The notes under the pieces are model-generated. The model was given only the letters and a program-made list of their open reading frames with translations. It was not told where the DNA came from and searched no databases. Below are positions 58,174 through 64,000 of a stretch of DNA of 64,000 bases, piece after piece; position 1 is the stretch's first letter; the number at the start of each line of letters is the position of its first letter. The translations under genes and the position numbers were made by a program. Origin of the DNA: Bacteroidales bacterium. Lineage in GTDB: Bacteria; Bacteroidota; Bacteroidia; Bacteroidales; UBA932. Location: the NCBI GenBank assembly GCA_024693285.1, contig JAILLE010000038.1, forward strand, positions 124,001 through 188,000. Reading direction: 5' to 3'.

Positions 58174-60089
58174 CAGGACTCATAAACCGGCACCACACCA
58201 TCATCAATCAGCTCTCTGAGTACCTCAAGATAATCTTCCGCGATCCCACTAGCCGGATTACCGAACTCAGCGACAACATCCTTCAGCGAATATACTCCTC
58301 CCTTAGACTCGATAAAAGATTTGATCGCTCCCGCCACCAGATCTCGTGACTCGACCGCCTCACCCGGAGAGGTCTCACTGGCGACAGGGACCTTCCTCGA
58401 ACGACAGACGTCACAAGTGCCGCAATCACGCGATTCAGACTGGCCAAAGTAGCGGAGGAGGAAGCGGGAGCGGCATTCGGTGGTCTGCGAAGCGTATTCA
58501 AGCATCGCCTGCGAACGACGATGATAATTGTCCTGAAGCATGGCGAATCTCTCCGGCATAAGGTCAATATTCCCTGGCCTCAGACGGTCATGATGTAAGA
58601 ACACGACATCAGAATGTGCGGCCGGAACGTAATTGATCACATGCTCGAGAGACAACGAATACAGAAGTTGGCGGAGCTGAGGTACGGTCGTACCGAGCCG
58701 CCCTGCCACATATTCCTCATCAATCGGCTGGACAAACGCGAATATCCCGGTGTATGTCCGCATCAGGACCTCCAGGAGAGAAGACATATCCTGGCTCGGT
58801 AAATCAATGTCATACAACGACTTCCGATCAACGGAAATCCTCACTTTCGTCGGTATGTCGATTTCCTCCGAATATGTCAGGTGGCCCGAGCGCTCAAGGT
58901 ATTTGAGGGAATGGTAGACAGGCGCTCTCTGGAAACCATAAGCCCTGCAAAAATCCTCGAGAAAGAGTCTTAACTGGCGTCCCATTCCCGCATCGTACGG
59001 AATCTCAAAAAAAGCGTGGAGTTTCTGATATACATCCTCTATATATTCAAGGGAGGGAAAAGATACACTTTCAATCTGTGAAAGGCGCCGCTCGTCAATC
59101 CCGTTCCAGAGCAGCAAGGCATAAGAGCGCTGCCCGTCACGACCTGCCCTGCCAGCCTCCTGGAAATATGCTTCCGGGCTGTCCGGAAGATCGTAATGAG
59201 CCACAAATCGCACATCAGGCTTATCTATTCCCATACCGAAAGCATTGGTGCAAACCATCACCTGGATCTTTCCCTCTTTCCATGCGGCCTGGCGCTCAGC
59301 CCTTGACTTTTGGCCCAATCCGGCATGATAGAACTCAGCGCTGATTCCCTGGGATTTAAGCACCGAGGATAGTTCCTCGCATTTTCGCCTGTTCCTGGCA
59401 TAGACTATCCCGCTGCCCAGGACCCCACGGCATATATTAACAATTTGGGAGTTTTTGTCCTCCACATGACGGACAATATAGCTGAGATTAGGCCGCTCGA
59501 AACCACTCCGTAAAACCAGTTTATCCTTGAAAGCGAGTTTATCCATGATGTCCTCGGCCACTTCCGGAGTCGCTGTCGCCGTCAACGCGATCACAGGAGC
59601 GTCCAAGTGCTCCCTTAGGATTCCGATCTTGAGGTAATCGGGACGGAAATCATAACCCCATTGCGAGATGCAATGAGCCTCATCCACAACTATATAGCTG
59701 ACATTCAGGACTTCCAGATATGACTGGAACAACCTGGTCCCGACCCTCTCGGGAGAAAGATACAGGAACTTATACTCGCCATAGGCGGCGTTGTTCAGCG
59801 CCAGGTCCACCTCGTGCCTAGACATCCCCGCATGGATAGCGAGCGCCCTCACTCCCCTGTTCTCCAGGTTCTGGACCTGGTCTTTCATCAGGGCGATCAA
59901 CGGAGTCACGACTATCGTGAGCCCTTCCGCCATCAATCCCGGGACCTGGAAACAGACCGATTTTCCCCCGCCTGTAGGCAGGATCGCCAGCACATCCTTC
60001 CCCTCAAGAGCGGCACCGATGATCTCCTCCTGCATCGGACGGAAAGCATCGTAGCCCCAATATTCCTTCAACACCTCGACCGGCTTCAT
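58173..60089 (-). CDS. recQ: ATP-dependent DNA helicase RecQ
   Basis: 638 aa. Helicase motifs: Walker A LAILPTGGGKSVCFQVPGLM, DEAHCISQWGYDFRPDYLKI (motif II and the aromatic loop), TATATPEVAEDIMDKLAF (III), IVYARNRRKCEELSSVLKSQ (IV), VCTNAFGMGIDKPDVRFVAH (V) and QEAGRAGRDGQRSYALLLWN (VI). The zinc-binding RQC region has Cys in CRSRFLLRYFGQSESRDCGTCDVC. The C-terminus is short and has no clear HRDC domain, as in many Bacteroidetes RecQ paralogues. It unwinds DNA in recombination and repair. Confidence 0.93.
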   Translation of the reverse strand: MKPVEVLKEYWGYDAFRPMQEEIIGAALEGKDVLAILPTGGGKSVCFQVPGLMAEGLTIVVTPLIALMKDQVQNLENRGVRALAIHAGMSRHEVDLALNNAAYGEYKFLYLSPERVGTRLFQSYLEVLNVSYIVVDEAHCISQWGYDFRPDYLKIGILREHLDAPVIALTATATPEVAEDIMDKLAFKDKLVLRSGFERPNLSYIVRHVEDKNSQIVNICRGVLGSGIVYARNRRKCEELSSVLKSQGISAEFYHAGLGQKSRAERQAAWKEGKIQVMVCTNAFGMGIDKPDVRFVAHYDLPDSPEAYFQEAGRAGRDGQRSYALLLWNGIDERRLSQIESVSFPSLEYIEDVYQKLHAFFEIPYDAGMGRQLRLFLEDFCRAYGFQRAPVYHSLKYLERSGHLTYSEEIDIPTKVRISVDRKSLYDIDLPSQDMSSLLEVLMRTYTGIFAFVQPIDEEYVAGRLGTTVPQLRQLLYSLSLEHVINYVPAAHSDVVFLHHDRLRPGNIDLMPERFAMLQDNYHRRSQAMLEYASQTTECRSRFLLRYFGQSESRDCGTCDVCRSRKVPVASETSPGEAVESRDLVAGAIKSFIESKGGVYSLKDVVAEFGNPASGIAEDYLEVLRELIDDGVVPVYES

Positions 60090-60199
60090 AATTAAAAATT
60101 TTAAATCGTTTTATCACAACACTTTGCGAGCGTTTATGGCAAATAATTTGCAGGGATTTTAAACGCCTTTACAAATGTACGAAATTAATCGCCTACAGG

Positions 60200-60231
60200 T
60201 TTGAGTAATGCGCTTTTTTTCCGTAAATTCG
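60200..60231 (+). promoter_or_regulatory. Promoter of pckA
   Basis: TTTG (60200-60203) and TAAATTCG (60224-60231, one mismatch to TAnnTTTG) are 20 nt apart. The start codon follows 50 nt later. A minus-strand TACATTTG at 60179-60172 is a candidate -7 element for the divergent recQ. Confidence 0.45.
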
Positions 60232-60281
60232 CGATGGTTTGCAAGAAATTAGTTTAACTCAATAAAAATTTTAAAATCATT

Positions 60282-61886
60282 ATGGCAAAATTGGATTTAC
60301 GCAAGTACGGTATCAAGAGGGTTAAGGAAGTCCTCTACAACCCCACCTATGAGGTACTCTACAATGAAGAGACCAAGCCCGGCCTGACCGGCTATGAGAA
60401 GGGGCAGGTTACCGAACTCGGCGCGATCAACGTCATGACTGGTGTATTCACCGGCCGTTCTCCCAAGGACAAGTATATTGTCATGGACAAGAACTCCAAG
60501 AACACCGTCTGGTGGAACACCCCCGAATATCCCAACGACAACCATGAGATGTCCGAGAGCGTCTGGAAGTCTGTGAAGAAGCTCGCCCAGGATCAGCTCT
60601 CCGGAAAGAGGCTCTTCGTGGTCGATGGTTTCTGCGGCACCCATAAGGACACCAGGATGAAGGTCCGCTTCATCATGGAGGTCGCATGGCAGGCCCACTT
60701 CGTCACCAACATGTTCATCCGCCCGAAGAACCAGGCTGAGTTCGACCAGGCTCCCGACTTCGTCGTCTACTGCGCCTCCAAGGCAAAGGTCGAGAACTAT
60801 CAGGAACTGGGTCTCCGCAGCGACACCTGCGTCGCTTTCAACGTCACAAGCAAGGAGCAGGTCATCCTCAACACCTGGTACGGTGGTGAGATGAAGAAGG
60901 GTATGTTCTCCATGATGAACTACTACCTGCCTTTGAAGGGCATCGCCGCGATGCACTGCTCTGCCAACACAGACATGAACGGTGAGAACACCGCTATCTT
61001 CTTCGGTCTCTCCGGCACCGGCAAGACCACCCTCTCCACCGATCCTAAGCGTAAGCTCATCGGCGACGACGAGCATGGTTGGGACAACAAGGGTGTCTTC
61101 AATTTCGAGGGCGGCTGCTACGCCAAGGTCATCAAACTTGACAAGGAGTCCGAGCCTGATATTTACAACGCTATCCGTAGGGACGCCCTCCTCGAGAACG
61201 TCACTGTCGACGAGAACGGCAAGATCGACTTCAACGACAAGAGCGTGACCGAAAATACCCGCGTCTCCTATCCTATCTACCACATCGACAATATCGTCCG
61301 TCCGGACAGCCACGGACCCGCCGCGAAGCAGGTTATCTTCCTGTCAGCTGACGCTTTCGGTGTGCTTCCTCCTGTCTCCATCCTCAACTCCGAGCAGACG
61401 AAGTACTACTTCCTCTCCGGCTTCACAGCCAAGCTCGCCGGAACAGAGCGCGGAATCACCGAGCCCACTCCGACCTTCTCCGCCTGCTTCGGCCAGGCCT
61501 TCCTTGAGCTCCACCCGACCAAGTATGCCGAGGAGCTTGTCAAGAGGATGAAGAGAAGCGGTGCCAAGGCTTATCTCGTGAACACCGGCTGGAATGGAAC
61601 TGGCAAGAGGATCTCGATCCGCGACACCCGCGGTATTATCGACGCCATCCTCAACCACAGCATCGACAAGGCCCCGACCAAGGTTATCCCTTACTTCAAC
61701 TTCACCGTCCCGACTGTGCTCGAGGGAGTTGACACCGGTATCCTTGATCCTCGCGACACCTACGCCGATCCCACTCAGTGGGAGGAGAAGGCTAAGGATC
61801 TCGCCGGAAGGTTCATCAAGAACTTCCACAAGTACGAGTCCAACAAGGCCGGAAAGGCCCTCGTCAAGGCCGGTCCCCAGCTGTAA
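60282..61886 (+). CDS. pckA: Phosphoenolpyruvate carboxykinase (ATP)
   Basis: 534 aa, normal length. Converts oxaloacetate and ATP to PEP and CO2 (or the reverse, CO2-fixing direction used by many gut Bacteroidales during succinate fermentation). Motifs: [20 protein letters not shown] (substrate Arg), [20 protein letters not shown], the kinase loop [40 protein letters not shown] (metal Asp), and [20 protein letters not shown]. Codon use is very C/G-rich at third positions, as expected for a highly expressed gene here. The EEP-family gene follows 9 nt later. Confidence 0.97.
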   Translation: MAKLDLRKYGIKRVKEVLYNPTYEVLYNEETKPGLTGYEKGQVTELGAINVMTGVFTGRSPKDKYIVMDKNSKNTVWWNTPEYPNDNHEMSESVWKSVKKLAQDQLSGKRLFVVDGFCGTHKDTRMKVRFIMEVAWQAHFVTNMFIRPKNQAEFDQAPDFVVYCASKAKVENYQELGLRSDTCVAFNVTSKEQVILNTWYGGEMKKGMFSMMNYYLPLKGIAAMHCSANTDMNGENTAIFFGLSGTGKTTLSTDPKRKLIGDDEHGWDNKGVFNFEGGCYAKVIKLDKESEPDIYNAIRRDALLENVTVDENGKIDFNDKSVTENTRVSYPIYHIDNIVRPDSHGPAAKQVIFLSADAFGVLPPVSILNSEQTKYYFLSGFTAKLAGTERGITEPTPTFSACFGQAFLELHPTKYAEELVKRMKRSGAKAYLVNTGWNGTGKRISIRDTRGIIDAILNHSIDKAPTKVIPYFNFTVPTVLEGVDTGILDPRDTYADPTQWEEKAKDLAGRFIKNFHKYESNKAGKALVKAGPQL

Positions 61887-61895
61887 TCCACGATC

Positions 61896-62756
61896 ATGAG
61901 ATCGATAGCTAGTTATGTCATCGCCGCGATCGCGGCGATGACTTTTCTTTCCTGCGGAGGGAAAGACACTCCGATCCGATTCGCCAACTACAACATGAGA
62001 GTTATCATGTCAGCTGATAGCCTCGACAGGGATTTCTACCAGCGGAAACCATTCATTCTCAAACGTATAGCTGACTACAATTTCGACATTATCGGAGCCC
62101 AGGAAGTTAATGACGAGATGAAGGAAGCCTTGGCCGAGGATCTTAAGGATACATATTCAGTGTTTGGAGAAGGGCGTAGGGAGGACAGGAAGGGAGAAGG
62201 CACTCCTATTTTCTACAAGACCGACCGCTTCGAGCTTCTCGACTGGGGCAGTTTCTGGCTATCTGAGACTCCGGATGTGCCCGGGAGCAAGAATTGGGAT
62301 GCCTCTGTGACGCGTATCGCGACTTGGAGCAAGTTCCTCGACAAAAAGACAAAGAAGAAGTTCTTCTATATCAACACTCATTTCGACCACAAAGGCCCCG
62401 TTTCCAGGACCGAGGCGGCAAAGATCCTCCTGGACAAAGCAAGGGAGCTTCATGACGGGCTGCCGGTATTCTTCACAGGTGACCTCAATACCGGGCCTCA
62501 ATCAGAGGCGATCGCTATCCTTTCCGACAATGAGCTTGTCAAAGACAGTTACACATCAAGTGAGACGGCCCCGACAGGACGGAAGAGCCCGTATTACGGC
62601 TTTGATTTCGACAAGCAGGACACCGATAGGGGCGATTTCATATTCGTACCTAAAGACGCCACAGTCCACTCATACGCTTGCATAGACGATGACATAAAGG
62701 ACAGGCAGTATTCCTCAGACCACTGCCCAGTCCTAGTAGTAGTGACGGTCAACTAG
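61896..62756 (+). CDS. Endonuclease/exonuclease/phosphatase (EEP) family lipoprotein
   Basis: 286 aa. Lipoprotein signal MRSIASYVIAAIAAMTFLSC with the acylated Cys at residue 20. EEP catalytic motifs: FDIIGAQEVNDEMKEALAED (Glu), GRREDRKGEGTPIFYKTDRF, NTHFDHKGPVSRTEAAKILL (His), VFFTGDLNTGPQSEAIAILS (Asp/Asn) and the C-terminal SSDHCPVLVVV (Asp-His). A phosphodiesterase or phosphatase anchored to a membrane; members act on nucleic acids, phospholipids or sugar phosphates and the substrate here is unknown. It converges on the following minus-strand gene. Confidence 0.88.
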   Translation: MRSIASYVIAAIAAMTFLSCGGKDTPIRFANYNMRVIMSADSLDRDFYQRKPFILKRIADYNFDIIGAQEVNDEMKEALAEDLKDTYSVFGEGRREDRKGEGTPIFYKTDRFELLDWGSFWLSETPDVPGSKNWDASVTRIATWSKFLDKKTKKKFFYINTHFDHKGPVSRTEAAKILLDKARELHDGLPVFFTGDLNTGPQSEAIAILSDNELVKDSYTSSETAPTGRKSPYYGFDFDKQDTDRGDFIFVPKDATVHSYACIDDDIKDRQYSSDHCPVLVVVTVN

Positions 62757-62759
62757 GAT

Positions 62760-64000
62760 TTATTCCCCTACGACAATCAGCAAGCCCTTTCCTTTGGGGA
62801 CAATGATCTGGTCGCCTGGCTTCCAGGTGGCTTCTGGCTGGAAAGTCTCGATTTCAGGCGCATGGAGCGTTACTTTCGAGGGATCCAGGCCCAAGGCATT
62901 CCAATCTATCGACAGGGAGACTGTAGCGTCAGAATCTTCCCAAGTCGCGATGGATATTAGCGTTCTCTCCCCTGTCCGGCGATAGATTGTCGCCAGAGTC
63001 TTGTCACTGCCGGTCTTGACAGGATTGTCCTTGACCCAATAGCCGATCATCTCGGATCCGGCCATTCCGAAGGAATCCCACAGCTTCCAAAGCGGCCCGT
63101 TATTCACTCTGGGGCTGCGCCCAGTCATTCCGTAAAGCATTCCACGCCAAGGGTTTCCACCGCCTTCGAGCATCTCACCCATAAGTCCGTAAGGAATACC
63201 GGAGACCTCCACTAGCCAGAACTCCGGAGGGAAATCATAGTTGAAATATTCCCCGAACCAAAGCCTGTCCAGATACGGGAAGTGCTCGAGATAAAGGTTG
63301 GCGCTATTGGCGAAACCATCCCTGGTATTGTACTGGTTCGCGGAGTGCAGGTCGATAAGGGCGCCAGGGTTAGCCCTGTCGAGGATCTTCCTGATGCGCT
63401 TCATGGTCATCCGATCGAAAGCCAGGTCATCGATGTACACACCGTCTATCCCGACGTTTCTGACCAACCAGTCAAGGCCTTCGAGATAGTAATTGTGCCA
63501 TCTGGAGACTCCCGTGTTGACTATAGCCGCATCCTTGAGGGAAGCGACGAACCAAGCTCCGATGTAATCCTGGTCGTAATGCTCCTGCAGCCATGAATAT
63601 CCACCTCCAGGGCCTTGCGAGAATATCTCATCTCCAAGGCTACGGAGGGCGAATATCTCCACGCAACTATTTGTAAGCTCCCTGACGGTATCGTAAATCT
63701 TGACCTTCATGCCACGGGCGTGGGCCCCGTCAATATACGCTTTCATCTCCTGAGGACGCAGGAATGGATAATTGATGAAAGGATTGATGCCGGTGGCGTG
63801 ATGAATATTCAAAACCGTGGCGCCCACCTTGCTGACATTCTCAAGGAAATCATAACTGTGGAAGTAACGTTCCCTCCATTGCTTGTCGGTGTCGATAGGA
63901 CGGAAGGGAGTGACCGCCACGTTGAAATAATAATACAGATTCTCGCCCTTCTTAACCTGCCTGTTCCCGGAATACGCGTTGATCAGTGTCCCCCTGTTCC
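62760..64000 (-). CDS. Glycoside-hydrolase-like TIM-barrel protein (partial, 5' end beyond window)
   Basis: The track begins at a GTG (63920), but the frame stays open to the right edge (NAYSGNRQVKKGENLYYYFN upstream), so the N-terminus is missing. The visible 413 residues contain a TIM-barrel-like part (VGATVLNIHHATGINPFINY, IDGVYIDDLAFDRMTMKRIR, GALIDLHSANQYNTRDG, GEYFNYDFPPEFWLVEVSGI) and a C-terminal beta-sandwich (SIATWEDSDATVSLSIDWNA). It resembles large Bacteroidales proteins of the DUF6067/glycoside-hydrolase-like kind; acidic residues in YIDDLAFDR could be catalytic. The substrate is unknown. Confidence 0.6.
   Translation of the reverse strand, partial: NRGTLINAYSGNRQVKKGENLYYYFNVAVTPFRPIDTDKQWRERYFHSYDFLENVSKVGATVLNIHHATGINPFINYPFLRPQEMKAYIDGAHARGMKVKIYDTVRELTNSCVEIFALRSLGDEIFSQGPGGGYSWLQEHYDQDYIGAWFVASLKDAAIVNTGVSRWHNYYLEGLDWLVRNVGIDGVYIDDLAFDRMTMKRIRKILDRANPGALIDLHSANQYNTRDGFANSANLYLEHFPYLDRLWFGEYFNYDFPPEFWLVEVSGIPYGLMGEMLEGGGNPWRGMLYGMTGRSPRVNNGPLWKLWDSFGMAGSEMIGYWVKDNPVKTGSDKTLATIYRRTGERTLISIATWEDSDATVSLSIDWNALGLDPSKVTLHAPEIETFQPEATWKPGDQIIVPKGKGLLIVVGE

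Noticed and set aside
60297-61313. 338-aa ORF antisense to pckA
   Set aside because: Opposite-strand shadow of a strongly codon-biased gene; the translation is low-complexity and V/D/E-rich with no recognisable family.
1-64000. tRNA, rRNA, tmRNA or riboswitch genes
   Set aside because: Intergenic regions were read on both strands without finding any recognisable tRNA-like or riboswitch core; a covariance-model search would be needed to exclude them fully.

Overview
The window looks like a chromosomal segment of a fairly GC-rich gut or rumen-type Bacteroidales. The support is: Bacteroidetes-type promoters (TTTG about 19 nt upstream of TAnnTTTG), a short four-region RpoD, an UpxY/NusG capsule regulator, a BY-kinase with a Gly/Tyr tail, TonB-receptor and VanZ genes, an ECF sigma/anti-sigma/GIN-domain operon and an ATP-type PckA. 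The exact genus cannot be told from sequence reading alone. No rRNA, tRNA or CRISPR array was seen.

Layout. (1) 1-3.4 kb: a visibly A+T-rich accessory island on the minus strand. It holds TcmP (three-Cys-motif partner), a Gp37/Gp68-type three-Cys protein, an open-frame remnant, a STAS-like DUF4325 protein, two unrecognised proteins and a Bro-N antirepressor-like gene cut by the window edge. (2) 3.5-14.7 kb: superoxide dismutase and a capsule/exopolysaccharide operon read leftward: UpxY antiterminator, Wza-type export lipoprotein, Wzc-type tyrosine kinase, the complete three-enzyme UDP-L-FucNAc route (CapE/F/G type), a fused nucleotidyltransferase-GHMP kinase, then Ugd. There are no glycosyltransferases, flippase or polymerase here. 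(3) 15.0-16.7 kb: a REP-associated tyrosine transposase (RAYT) flanked on both sides by arrays of its probable REP repeats; a third array lies at 23.6-24.0 kb. (4) 16.9-24.5 kb: S9 peptidase, membrane LytTR regulator, acyl-ACP thioesterase-like protein, ECF sigma/anti-sigma/GIN operon. (5) 24.1-36.6 kb: core genes (YgiQ, ArgS, RpoD, HtrA, DnaN, a DnaQ-like exonuclease) plus a binding lipoprotein, a PatB aminotransferase and an M64 peptidase. (6) 36.6-64 kb: glutathione peroxidase, GH3, MBL hydrolase, TPR protein, M28 peptidase, MsbA-like ABC exporter, CBM9-like and VanZ proteins, a golvesin/amidase-like protein, alkaline phosphatase, RsmI-like methyltransferase, FolB, MtaB, a second MBL hydrolase, an HMA/TonB-receptor/RecQ cluster, PckA, an EEP-family hydrolase and a partial glycoside-hydrolase-like gene.

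The most unusual signal is not a gene. Several unrelated genes carry short repeats inside their coding sequence that stay in frame. One class is a roughly 28-bp element translated as CHSERSEES or, in the opposite orientation, as DSSLSLRMT (sodA twice, ugd, capF). The other class is 118-121-bp GC-rich elements in a binding lipoprotein, an MBL hydrolase and MtaB. Each is bounded by inverted flanking arms, and the arm sequence differs from copy to copy. They resemble in principle the Rickettsia palindromic elements: selfish repeats that survive inside proteins. Together with the RAYT/REP set, this suggests a genome colonised by several families of miniature repeats.
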